Shown: positions 24,722 through 32,522 of the stretch, in pieces
Layout: every line of letters starts with the position of its first letter
Position numbering within the stretch: the stretch's first letter is position 1
DNA from: Candidatus Tritonobacter lacicola
GTDB taxonomy: Bacteria; Auribacterota; Tritonobacteria; Tritonobacterales; Tritonobacteraceae
Direction: 5' to 3'
Assembly: GCA_030765135.1 (NCBI GenBank)
Contig: JAVCDC010000044.1
Coordinates: 1 to 34,105, forward strand
DNA length: 34,105 nt
The notes under the pieces: model-generated
What the model saw: the letters and a program-made list of their open reading frames with translations, nothing else
Databases searched by the model: none
What the model was told of the DNA's origin: nothing
Translations under genes and position numbers: made by a program

Positions 24722-25981
24722 GTGAAAAAAGTATTGGTAGTCAGTCATGCATTTCCCCCCACCGGCGGAGGGGGCGTTCAGCGCGTGAGCAAGTTTGTGA
24801 AGTACCTGCCGCGGTTCGGTTGGAAGCCGGTCGTCCTCTCGACGCGGCCCGGGTATTACCCCCTTCAGGACGAGAGCCTCCTGCGGGATATTCCTTCGGA
24901 CGTCAGGGTGGAGAGGACTTTCTCGCTGGAGCCGGGGCGAGGGTCCCTGGCCGTCAGCGCGAGGGCGAACGCTCCGGGGCGCACAGGTGGACCGGCAGGG
25001 TGGATAATCAGGGCCTCCATCGACTGGCTCTTCATTCCCGACAAGAGCATCGGCTGGGTTCCGTTCGCGGTGCGGGCAGCGCGGCGGATCATCTCGGAGG
25101 AGAGGCCTGAGGCGATATTCGTCACGGGAAATCCCTTCTCGTCGTTCCTCGTCCCCTTCCTGCTGCGCGGGTCCGCCCGCCTTCCGTACGTCCTGGATTT
25201 CAGGGACGCATGGACGCTCGAGCCGTACAGGAGGCGGTATCCCCCTTGGCGTGAGAGGCTCGAGTCGCGTCTGGAGGAGAGGATACTCGGCCGCGCCGCG
25301 GCGGCCGTGATGGCGACGGGACCGATGACCGAAGCGTACGCCGCACGCTACCCTGCGGTCTCGGGGAGGCTAAGGACGATAACGAACGGCTACGACGAGG
25401 ACGATTTCGCGGGAGTGGGGCCGCGTCGCGGCGAGCGGTTCACCTTTCTCCATTCCGGAAGCCTCTACCGCTCCTTCAGGCGGCCGGACGGCTTCCTGCG
25501 GGCGTACCGGCGTGCCCTGGATGAAAATCAGGACATGGTGAAGGGTTCCCGTGTAGTCTTCGTGGGAAACACGCCGGTCGAGCTGGAGGGGCTCATCGAC
25601 GAACTCTCCCTCAGGGACAACGTGCTGGTGCTCGGCTACCTGCCCCACCGGGAGGCGCTGCGGCACGTGCTCGGGGCCGACGCCCTGGTCCTCATCTGCG
25701 GCTCCGACAGGATGGAGCAGTCGGGGAAGGTCTTCGAGTATGTGCGCGCCGGAAAGCCGGTGATCGCCGTCGCGCGGGAGGACGGCGCCGCCGCGGAGGT
25801 CGTCCGGGAGTGCGAAGGGGGCGCCGTAGTGCCGAACGACGGTGTCGAAGAGATAAAGGCGGCCGTGGTGGGTTGTTTCAGGGGAGAGATTGGAGGGGGG
25901 ACGGACGGGCTGAAGAGGCAGCGGTATTCCAGGGAGAACCTCACGAAGAAGCTGGCGGAGATTTTCGATGAAGCGGTCTAA
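24722..25981 (+). CDS. Glycosyltransferase family 4
   Basis: 419 residues starting at a GTG. The N-terminus VVSHAFPPTGGGGVQRVSKFVKYL is the GT4 acceptor-side glycine loop. The central FDEADDF-type region is present as TNGYDEDDFAG, and GYLPHREALRHVLGADALVLI followed by SGKVFEYVRAGKPVIAV covers the donor site. Members of this subgroup often work on surface polysaccharide. The gene is 42 bp after the methyltransferase and overlaps the next start by 14 bp. Donor and linkage are not predictable. Confidence 0.9.
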   Translation: MKKVLVVSHAFPPTGGGGVQRVSKFVKYLPRFGWKPVVLSTRPGYYPLQDESLLRDIPSDVRVERTFSLEPGRGSLAVSARANAPGRTGGPAGWIIRASIDWLFIPDKSIGWVPFAVRAARRIISEERPEAIFVTGNPFSSFLVPFLLRGSARLPYVLDFRDAWTLEPYRRRYPPWRERLESRLEERILGRAAAAVMATGPMTEAYAARYPAVSGRLRTITNGYDEDDFAGVGPRRGERFTFLHSGSLYRSFRRPDGFLRAYRRALDENQDMVKGSRVVFVGNTPVELEGLIDELSLRDNVLVLGYLPHREALRHVLGADALVLICGSDRMEQSGKVFEYVRAGKPVIAVAREDGAAAEVVRECEGGAVVPNDGVEEIKAAVVGCFRGEIGGGTDGLKRQRYSRENLTKKLAEIFDEAV

Positions 25982-27446
25982 GCGCATATTCTGTATTCTT
26001 GTCCTCGCCCTGCTTGTTAGACTCCTCATAGCGGGCTTTACGTGTCCCATCAGCGGAGACGGGATAACCTATATCGGCTTCGCCCGTTCGCTTATGGAGG
26101 GGGAGTATGCGATACCTTTCTTCGGTTACCGCTGCATCCTCTATCCCCTGATGATTATCTTCTTCAGTCCCGTCTCGCCGGACATCGTCGCGGCGGGGCA
26201 GGCTGCCTCGGTAACGATGGGCGTTATGACCGTTCTCCTGGTCTATCTCTTCGGGAGGAGGCTCTTCGACGAGAGGGTGGCGGAGACCGCGGCCCTCCTC
26301 GGGGCGGTCCAGCCGTACATGTGCCGCTACTCCGGGGATGTCCTGACGGAAACGACGTACACATTCTTCTTCTTCCTGGCCGCGTTCCTCGGCCTGGGGG
26401 CCGTTAAGAGGGGCCGGGTTCGCGACTTTCTGCTCGCTGGTTTCGCCGTGGCTATCGCCTATTTCGCGAAACCCGAGGGGCTCGCCTTCCTGGTCTTCTT
26501 GTGGCTCTGGATCCTTGCCGGTTTGAAAAATGCGAGGTTCGGCAGGAGGCTGCTGCTCGTGGGCGTCTCCTCGCTCTTTGTCGGTCTTCTCCTGGTTCCC
26601 CAGATGTACGGCTACTACCGCCTCACCGGCAGGGTGACGGTCAGCGAAAAGTTCGCCGGCTCGGTACGGCTGGGCCAGGTTGAGGATGCCGAGGAGATGT
26701 TCTATGATCCGGAGGGCGCCTCGAGCCGGGATTATACGCCCCCGTTTTTCCAGGTCTCCTATTACGCTCACGCCGTGGTGACGTTCTTCGAGCTTTTCGT
26801 CAAGCTCCTCGAGTCGGGCCCGGTCATCGTCGCCCTCTTCGCCATCGGCCTGCTTTTCAGGCGCGGCAGGAGCTTCTCCCGGGAGGAGAGATACATCGCC
26901 TCCCTCCTCGTCTTCTTTTTCGTGGGTTTCTCCTTCATCCGTCCGAGCAAGAGGTTCCTCATTCCCCTCCTCCCGTTCTTTCTCTACTGGTCCGCCATGG
27001 GCTTGAACGCCATCAGCGATGCAGCGGGCAGGAGATGGAGGGGCGCCGTATCCGCGGCCGTACTGGTTCTTATGCTGGTGGTTACGTTCCGGCAGGCCCG
27101 GAGGGTGGATTACCGCTGGCGCTGGAGCCCCGAGGAGAGGGCCGGACTGTGGCTGAAAGAGAACTCGCCGCCGGGGCCGCGGGTCATATCGAGGAAAGGC
27201 TGGGTCGCCTTCTACGCCGGCGGGGAGAGGCTTAATCTCCCACTCACTTACGATGAGCTTCTCATGAGCTCGAGCGAGAACGGGGCGGATTACTTCGTAT
27301 TCAGGGAATCAAGGCTGAAAAGAAAGCGCCCGGAAATGATAGATAGGATAAGTCCCGCTGATATGGAGATCATCCATACAGAGCGGGACGGGGAAGACTC
27401 AATCTTGATTTACAAGTTCCGGAAGGATCAGGTTATTTTCCTTTAA
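25968..27446 (+). CDS. Multi-pass membrane glycosyltransferase, GT39-like
   Basis: 492 residues. A first membrane helix is followed by a periplasmic loop with SGDGITYIGFARSLMEGEYAIPFFGYRCILYPL, where the acidic residue before T-Y is the likely catalytic site in this superfamily. Around nine further hydrophobic segments follow and then a soluble tail (about 380-492). It would transfer a sugar from a polyprenyl-phosphate donor at the outer face of the inner membrane. It is the third such protein in the window. The start overlaps the preceding GT4 stop by 14 bp, and its 3' end overlaps the end of the opposing TPR gene by 14 bp. Confidence 0.83.
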   Translation: MKRSKRIFCILVLALLVRLLIAGFTCPISGDGITYIGFARSLMEGEYAIPFFGYRCILYPLMIIFFSPVSPDIVAAGQAASVTMGVMTVLLVYLFGRRLFDERVAETAALLGAVQPYMCRYSGDVLTETTYTFFFFLAAFLGLGAVKRGRVRDFLLAGFAVAIAYFAKPEGLAFLVFLWLWILAGLKNARFGRRLLLVGVSSLFVGLLLVPQMYGYYRLTGRVTVSEKFAGSVRLGQVEDAEEMFYDPEGASSRDYTPPFFQVSYYAHAVVTFFELFVKLLESGPVIVALFAIGLLFRRGRSFSREERYIASLLVFFFVGFSFIRPSKRFLIPLLPFFLYWSAMGLNAISDAAGRRWRGAVSAAVLVLMLVVTFRQARRVDYRWRWSPEERAGLWLKENSPPGPRVISRKGWVAFYAGGERLNLPLTYDELLMSSSENGADYFVFRESRLKRKRPEMIDRISPADMEIIHTERDGEDSILIYKFRKDQVIFL

Positions 27447-30400
27447 TCCTGGCAAGTACCTTCCTTGCCTCCATGGACCACCCGGAGTTCGGGCCGATCT
27501 TAAGGGCCTTCTTCAACGCGTCTTGGGCGGATTCAATATTTCCAGCCCTGTAATAGGCCATTCCCAGGTGATACAGGGTATCCGGGTTTGAAGGACGAAT
27601 CCGGTCGCTTCTCTCCAGTAAGGCAACACCCTTCTTATAATTTCCATTCTTGTAATAGATCCATCCGAGCGTGTCGAGAATGGCGGGATTGCCCGGCTCT
27701 AACTCCCTCGCCCGCAGGGAGAGATCAAGCGCCTCGTCCATGCGCCCTTCGCGCTCGATGTATAGGTAAGACAGGTTGTTTAAAATTTCAGGACAGTCGG
27801 GGTGAAGCTTCAGTGACTCTTCGTACACGGCCATGGCTTCCGCGGTATCAGCTATTTTCATGTAGCTGTTGGCAAGCAGGATGGATGCGCGCAATGATTG
27901 CGGATCGGTCCGGAGGGCTTTCCTGTACATGGATATTGCCTCTGCATGGTCTCCCCTCCCCTGGAAGAGGAGACCCAGTGAAAGATACGCGGGGATATAA
28001 TCCTCGTCTAACTTCAGTGCTCTTTTAAAACTCTCCTCGGCTTTACGGTTTGCGCCCTTCGCCGAGTGGAGCCCCCCGATTTCAACAAGGAGGGAGGGGC
28101 TCTCCCCCTTCCCGCCGGTCAGGATTTCGCACATTTTCAGCCCTTCTTCAGTTCTCTTTTCCCTCCGGCATACCTCGCAGAGAGAAGCGAGCACTTCCTC
28201 GAAATTACCGGAGGACGAAACGGCTCTGTCGAATTCCACCTTCGCTTCCTGGGTTCTGTTCATGCGGAGACAGGTAAGGATTAAATAACAGCGTGAGATC
28301 GTGTCCCCCGGTTTTCTCTCCAGGAGTTTTTGCAGGTCGCCCACGGCGTGGCTCAAGCGGCCCATACGGAAGTTCGCGACTGCCTTGGCCCGTCCGGCTT
28401 CAGTTTCATGCGGCCTGCTCTTGAGAACGCGCGCGCTCTCCCTCAGGGCTTTCTTGTTATTGCCTTGAGCGAGGTAAATTAACGCGAGGAGGGAGCGTGT
28501 CTTAGTGTTGTCCCCGGAGATTTCAAGGGTTCTCTTTGCTTCCCGGGCGGCGTCCTCAAGCTTTCCTGCGCGGTAGAGGGAAAGAGAAAGCCCGTACCTT
28601 GCCGGTTCGTCCCGCGGAGCGGATTTCAAGATATTCTTAAATTCGTCGCAGGCGCCCAGTGTATCCCCTTCTTTCAACAAGAGCTGGGCCTGGAGCAAAG
28701 AAAGCCCGTACCTTGCCGGTTCGTCCCGCGGAGTGGATTTCAAGATATTTTTAAATTCGTCGCAGGCGCCCAGTGTATCCCCTTTTTTCAGCAAAAGCTG
28801 GGCCTGGAGCCTCGACCCCTCCACCCTGGTAGGGTCGACCTTGAAAAGCTTCTTCACGCATTCGGCAGTTCGATCGACATTCCCCGCCGCCAAGAAAAGC
28901 TCTCCCAGCTTGAGAATAAGGTCGTAATCCTCTGGAAGGTCCGCAGCCTCTCCTTCCTGCTTGATGTAGGTTCTAGCCATGCCCGTGATGGCCGGCACGA
29001 ATCCCGCCGATGAGCGGGTTGCGCGGCTGTAATATTGCCTGGCTTCTTCCATTTTACCTGTCTCTTCCAGGGCGAGGCCGAGGAGAAGGCTGATTAAAGG
29101 GTTCTTCTCATCAATCGCCTCGGCTTTTTTGAACTCCCGTATGGCTTCATCGAAATTCCCTTCAGCCTCACGGATCTGGCCGAGGCCAATCAGGGGAAGG
29201 GGGTTGTCCGGGTCTTTCCGGGCTGCCCGGAGGAAGCACTCCCGTGCTTCTTTCAGTTCGCCGGCAGTCCTGTGAATGTCTCCCAGTACTATGAGCGGCC
29301 CCGCGCTGTCCGGAACCTCATTCACGGCTTTCATGCACCGTCTGACGGCCTTCTCATGCTCTCCGGAGAGCCTGTATAACCCTGCGACCTGTTTAATGAT
29401 ACTTACGTTTGCCGGCTGGATAGAGCAGGCTTTCTCCATTTGCTCTATAGCTTCATTGTAAGCGCCCTGGCTCGCGAGAAGACGGCCCAGCAACAGGTAC
29501 CCGTGAACGCGGTCCGGGTTCTGCTGGATCAACTTCCTGAAATATTCTTTCGCCCTGTCGTTATCTTCCATTCCGGCATAAGCACTTCCCGCAATTACAA
29601 GCGCCTCGCCGGCATCTGCATGTTCCCGCAAGACCTTCCCGCAGGTGCTCAGGGCTTCCCGGTATTTTTTCTCCCTCAACAGTATCCAGGCAAGAAGGAT
29701 GTTTGCCTCGCGGAACTCCGGTTTAAGGGCCAGCGCCTTCTTGGCGTGCTCACCTGCTTGCTCGAGCATGCTGGCACGCGCGTTTGCCTGCGCCAGGACT
29801 AAATAGGATCTTGCCGAGTACGGCATCTTTTCAGATGCTTCCTCGATATGCTTCACGGCTTCATCCTGTTTTCCCCGGAACAGAAAGAGTCTTCCAAGGG
29901 CGACTTCCGTCAGCCAGCTCTCGGGAAATTGATTTTTCAGCTCTTCAACGACTATCTCCGCTTCCTTTACTTCGCCGGTATCCAGAAGAAGTATGCAAAG
30001 GGAGTAAAGGGTCGTGATGTTCTTCGGCTCTATTTCCAGTGCTTTCCTGTACTCTGCCTTTGCCTTTTCGGGGTTGCCGGAGAACCGGTAGTACTCGGCG
30101 AGCGCGATGTGCCCCCTCGAACTTTCGGGATCTATGCGGACAGCGGCTTCAAATTGCTCCTCCGCCTTCGCCCGCTCTTTCCTGATCATGTGGAACGAGC
30201 CCAGTGCGATCCGTATATCGGGCCCGGCCGGGCAGGCCCGCGTACCCTCGCGAAGTATTTCTTCTGCTATGTCCGGCTGGCCGAGTTTTGAATGGATTTC
30301 GGCACCGATAATATAGCCGGACGGTTCACCCGGACTCATTTTGACAAGCTTCTCCGCCTCGTCCCGGGCCTTGCTCCATGCTTCCTGCCCAACCAGGGCG

Positions 30401-30885
30401 AGGACGAGGACGCGCTGAAGGTGGAAGCTGTCGGGTTCGGCCAGAAGAAACCCCCGTGTTTCCTCAGCGACCCTCTCGTAATTTCCCACTCCGAGCATGA
30501 GCTCCAGTGCCTTATCGCGCGCATCCTTCGTGTTTCGGTTAAGCCGGTATGCGCGTACCATCTCTTCGAAAGCCCTATCGATATTGCCTTTCTCAAGAAG
30601 CATCAATCCCATGCGGTAATGGGCGAGTGATGATTCCGGTTCTGTCTGAATTATCTTCGAGTAAAGCTCCATGGCCTTGTCCATCTCGCCATCCTCGTAC
30701 GCCTTGCCCGCTTCGTTGGCCAACTCCCTGTCCCGTGACTTTTCGAGGCGGCGGCCGGAAAAATAGACTGCGGCAAAGACGATCAGGCAGACCGCGCTTA
30801 TGAGAATAACGGCTCTCATGGCGCGGTAGAGGTTGTTTACCGTTTTCTGCCTCTGGAACTGTTTCCGGTGGCTGGAGCTCATCAC
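27433..30885 (-). CDS. Large membrane-anchored TPR protein, PrsT-like
   Basis: 1150 residues. The first ~22 residues are basic and polar, a single membrane helix spans about 24-43, and the remainder is essentially continuous tetratricopeptide repeats (patterns such as A-x2-LG...Y-x-A...AL-x-I-x-P). With the N-terminus inside, the TPR array would face the periplasm. Giant TPR proteins of this layout accompany PEP-CTERM/exosortase exopolysaccharide systems (PrsT) and act as scaffolds. The neighbouring PEP-CTERM gene and sigma-54 regulator support that reading, though the assignment is inference. A near-identical 114-bp tandem duplication lies near residues 692-767. The frame can start at GTG 30885 or ATG 30882. 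Confidence 0.85.
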   Translation of the reverse strand: MMSSSHRKQFQRQKTVNNLYRAMRAVILISAVCLIVFAAVYFSGRRLEKSRDRELANEAGKAYEDGEMDKAMELYSKIIQTEPESSLAHYRMGLMLLEKGNIDRAFEEMVRAYRLNRNTKDARDKALELMLGVGNYERVAEETRGFLLAEPDSFHLQRVLVLALVGQEAWSKARDEAEKLVKMSPGEPSGYIIGAEIHSKLGQPDIAEEILREGTRACPAGPDIRIALGSFHMIRKERAKAEEQFEAAVRIDPESSRGHIALAEYYRFSGNPEKAKAEYRKALEIEPKNITTLYSLCILLLDTGEVKEAEIVVEELKNQFPESWLTEVALGRLFLFRGKQDEAVKHIEEASEKMPYSARSYLVLAQANARASMLEQAGEHAKKALALKPEFREANILLAWILLREKKYREALSTCGKVLREHADAGEALVIAGSAYAGMEDNDRAKEYFRKLIQQNPDRVHGYLLLGRLLASQGAYNEAIEQMEKACSIQPANVSIIKQVAGLYRLSGEHEKAVRRCMKAVNEVPDSAGPLIVLGDIHRTAGELKEARECFLRAARKDPDNPLPLIGLGQIREAEGNFDEAIREFKKAEAIDEKNPLISLLLGLALEETGKMEEARQYYSRATRSSAGFVPAITGMARTYIKQEGEAADLPEDYDLILKLGELFLAAGNVDRTAECVKKLFKVDPTRVEGSRLQAQLLLKKGDTLGACDEFKNILKSTPRDEPARYGLSLLQAQLLLKEGDTLGACDEFKNILKSAPRDEPARYGLSLSLYRAGKLEDAAREAKRTLEISGDNTKTRSLLALIYLAQGNNKKALRESARVLKSRPHETEAGRAKAVANFRMGRLSHAVGDLQKLLERKPGDTISRCYLILTCLRMNRTQEAKVEFDRAVSSSGNFEEVLASLCEVCRREKRTEEGLKMCEILTGGKGESPSLLVEIGGLHSAKGANRKAEESFKRALKLDEDYIPAYLSLGLLFQGRGDHAEAISMYRKALRTDPQSLRASILLANSYMKIADTAEAMAVYEESLKLHPDCPEILNNLSYLYIEREGRMDEALDLSLRARELEPGNPAILDTLGWIYYKNGNYKKGVALLERSDRIRPSNPDTLYHLGMAYYRAGNIESAQDALKKALKIGPNSGWSMEARKVLARIKGK
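28585..28812 (-). repeat. Recent 114-bp tandem duplication within the TPR gene
   Basis: 28585-28698 and 28699-28812 are nearly identical, with only a handful of substitutions, and are in frame (38 codons each). The encoded LQAQLLLKxGDTLGACDEF block occurs twice in succession. The unit is 38 residues rather than the canonical 34 of a TPR. Confidence 0.9.
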
Positions 30886-30890
30886 ATATT

Positions 30891-30919
30891 TTTATATATT
30901 ATGAAGATTCTCAATGCAA
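30891..30919 (-). promoter_or_regulatory. Candidate sigma-70 promoter for the large TPR gene
   Basis: On the minus strand TTGCAT (30914-30919) is followed after 17 bp by TATAAA (30891-30896), only about 5-8 bp before the GTG/ATG start codons. If real, the transcript would be leaderless or nearly so, which would fit the absence of a Shine-Dalgarno. This was judged by eye. Confidence 0.3.
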
Positions 30920-30997
30920 TGAATTTATTCCGGGTTTTTTATTGCCTCCTGAAGAGGATTTAGATCGAGGCAGCTTACGGCCTTAACCACAAAGTTG

Positions 30998-31027
30998 TTG
31001 ACAATATGGGGCGCAATGAATTACTAA
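30998..31027 (+). promoter_or_regulatory. Weak sigma-70 promoter candidate for the sigma-54 activator gene
   Basis: TTGACA at 30998-31003 is followed after 18 bp by TACTAA (31022-31027), 21 bp before the ATG at 31049. The -35 is a full match and the -10 is poor. Confidence 0.3.
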
Positions 31028-31048
31028 TATACAATAAGGGAACAGCTC

Positions 31049-32098
31049 ATGGTCAAGCGGCGCAATAATAGCGGGTTGATGCCAAACAGCTCTCGCGGTT
31101 TTGACTGCAGGCGGATCCTCGTGGATATGAACGTTCCTTGCGGTCTTTCCGACCTCATGAACATGATGGGTGAGAGCGAGGAGATGCTTCGGCTCTACGA
31201 GCTCGTCGGGAAGGTCGCCGCCACCGATTGCACAATTCTCATCCAGGGTGATAGCGGCACGGGCAAGCAGCTCATCGCACAGGCTATCCATTACATGGGC
31301 CGCCGCCGCGGGAAGCGTTTTATCCATGTGAGCTGCGGCGCCCTTCCCCCCACACTCATTGAAAACGAGTTCTTCGGCCACGATAAGGGGGCTTATACGG
31401 GGGCGGCCTCCCAAACGGAGGGGAAGGTCATGGCGGCGGAAGGGGGGACGCTCTTTCTCGATGAAATCGGCGACATCGACCTCGTCCTCCAGCCGAAGAT
31501 TCTCCGCCTCCTGGAGGAAAAGAAGTACGAAAGGCTGGGCGGAACGGAAACTTTTTCCGCCGATATTCGTTTTATTGCGGCAACGAACAAGGACCTGACC
31601 CGGATGGTCTCACGAGGCCGGTTCAGGGAAGACCTCTATTACCGCCTGAAGGTGATTTCCATTTACCTCCCCCCCCTCCGGCAGAGAAGGGAGGACATAC
31701 CGGCAATAGTAAATCACTTTATTGAAAAGTACGAAGCCATTTACAAAAAGGAAGTGAAGGGGGTCACCCGGAAGGCTCTCGGCTTTCTCTCGAAACACGA
31801 CTGGCCGGGAAACGTGCGCGAACTTGAGAACGTTATCGAGAGAGCCATCGTACTCACGGATAATTCCCGAATACGCATTGACGACGTTAAGTCCCAGCTC
31901 TGGGAAACGGAAATATCCCGCGTCCGGGGAAAAGTAGAGACAGGCAAGCTCTACGAAGTGGAGAAGAGACTTATTCTTGAAGCCCTGGAGAAATGCGACT
32001 GGAATCAGAGCCGGGCGTCGGAGCTTCTGGGCGTTACCCGCAAGGTACTCCGCACGAGGATTGCCAGGTACAACCTATCCAGGCCCCGCCGCTGCTGA
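31049..32098 (+). CDS. Sigma-54-dependent transcriptional activator without receiver domain
   Basis: 349 residues. A short N-terminus of about 35 residues leads straight into the AAA+ sigma-54 interaction domain: Walker A GDSGTGKQ (67-74), the sigma-54-contacting loop GAYTGA (114-119, the accepted F-to-Y variant of GAFTGA), Walker B GGTLFLDE (132-139) and an arginine-finger region RFREDLYYRL (191-200). The C-terminus has a Fis-type helix-turn-helix (about 309-342, NQSRASELLGVTRKVLRTRI). It resembles the DNA-binding half of PEP-CTERM-box regulators (PrsR) but has no phosphoacceptor domain. It lies just upstream of a gene with a matching -24/-12 promoter, the likely target. It is divergent from the large TPR gene. 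Confidence 0.93.
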   Translation: MVKRRNNSGLMPNSSRGFDCRRILVDMNVPCGLSDLMNMMGESEEMLRLYELVGKVAATDCTILIQGDSGTGKQLIAQAIHYMGRRRGKRFIHVSCGALPPTLIENEFFGHDKGAYTGAASQTEGKVMAAEGGTLFLDEIGDIDLVLQPKILRLLEEKKYERLGGTETFSADIRFIAATNKDLTRMVSRGRFREDLYYRLKVISIYLPPLRQRREDIPAIVNHFIEKYEAIYKKEVKGVTRKALGFLSKHDWPGNVRELENVIERAIVLTDNSRIRIDDVKSQLWETEISRVRGKVETGKLYEVEKRLILEALEKCDWNQSRASELLGVTRKVLRTRIARYNLSRPRRC

Positions 32099-32115
32099 GA
32101 ACGGCGGTCTGTTTG
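32086..32115 (+). terminator. Weak terminator-like hairpin after the activator gene
   Basis: CCGCCG (32086-32091) can pair with CGGCGG (32102-32107) across a 10-nt loop, followed by TCTGTTTGT. The stem overlaps the last codons of the activator gene and the T-tract is poor. It is a marginal call. Confidence 0.3.
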
Positions 32116-32286
32116 TAATAAGGGCTCGTAAACTCGTTGTGTTGAGTTGCATCATTCGCTCCCGGTCGTAGTCCCTCTTGTCAGCCTGAAACTTGCGAAA
32201 GGACTTTATCCCGCTTTCCATGCTCTTTGTCAAGTTTAATATCTTGCTTGAACTTGAGCATGCTCGGAGTAGTTATCAGGAAAGTA

Positions 32287-32321
32287 TTGGCCCTTAAGGG
32301 ACTATATTTTGGCCCATAAGG
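32287..32321 (+). promoter_or_regulatory. Candidate upstream activator sites: two TTGGCCCWTAAGG copies 22 bp apart
   Basis: TTGGCCCTTAAGG (32287-32299) and TTGGCCCATAAGG (32309-32321) differ at one base and are spaced 22 bp apart, about two helical turns. They lie about 135-170 bp upstream of the sigma-54 promoter, a normal enhancer distance. Each core (CCTTAAGG, CCATAAGG) is palindromic or nearly so, as expected for a dimeric Fis-type regulator. Confidence 0.6.
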
Positions 32322-32454
32322 TAAGCTTTCCCGCGGGTTATCATTATGTAAAGAGTTGCGGAACTTGCCAGTATAAAAGTTATCTTCTCACTATTGGTTT
32401 GTGTTGAACAAGTTATGGAAGCGTGTCTTCGCCGGCAAATATAGCCATGACAAT

Positions 32455-32470
32455 TGGCATTGAATTTGCT
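32455..32470 (+). promoter_or_regulatory. Sigma-54 (-24/-12) promoter of the PEP-CTERM gene
   Basis: TGGCATTGAATTTGCT fits the TGGCAC-N5-TTGCW consensus, with the invariant GG and GC dinucleotides separated by exactly 10 bp; the one departure is T for C at the sixth base. The expected transcription start is near 32481, giving a leader of about 40 nt that contains the Shine-Dalgarno at 32510-32514. Confidence 0.75.
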
Positions 32471-32509
32471 GTAATAAGTACAACGTGTAGTGTGTAAAAA
32501 ACAATGCTC

Positions 32510-32514
32510 GGAGG
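32510..32514 (+). promoter_or_regulatory. Shine-Dalgarno that decides the PEP-CTERM start
   Basis: GGAGG lies 8 bp before ATG 32523. It rules out the longer frame from 32490, whose extra residues would also precede the signal peptide. Confidence 0.85.
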
Positions 32515-32522
32515 TTCAAACC

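Larger units (their letters stand above)
32108..32522 (+). other. Long regulatory intergenic region before the PEP-CTERM gene
   Basis: This roughly 415-bp gap holds no credible gene. Besides the direct repeats and sigma-54 promoter listed separately, it contains TCAAGTT (32230-32236) inverted as AACTTGA (32251-32257), and a GAGCATGCTC palindrome at 32256-32265. I see nothing else that I can name in 32108-32229. Confidence 0.6.

Noticed and set aside
25941-26771. 276-residue minus-strand frame opposite the third membrane glycosyltransferase
   Set aside because: Same reason: highly charged antisense shadow of a membrane protein gene.
32287-32321. Considered as a CRISPR or tandem-repeat seed because of the 22-bp spacing
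   Set aside because: Only two short copies and no array; position upstream of a sigma-54 promoter fits activator sites better.
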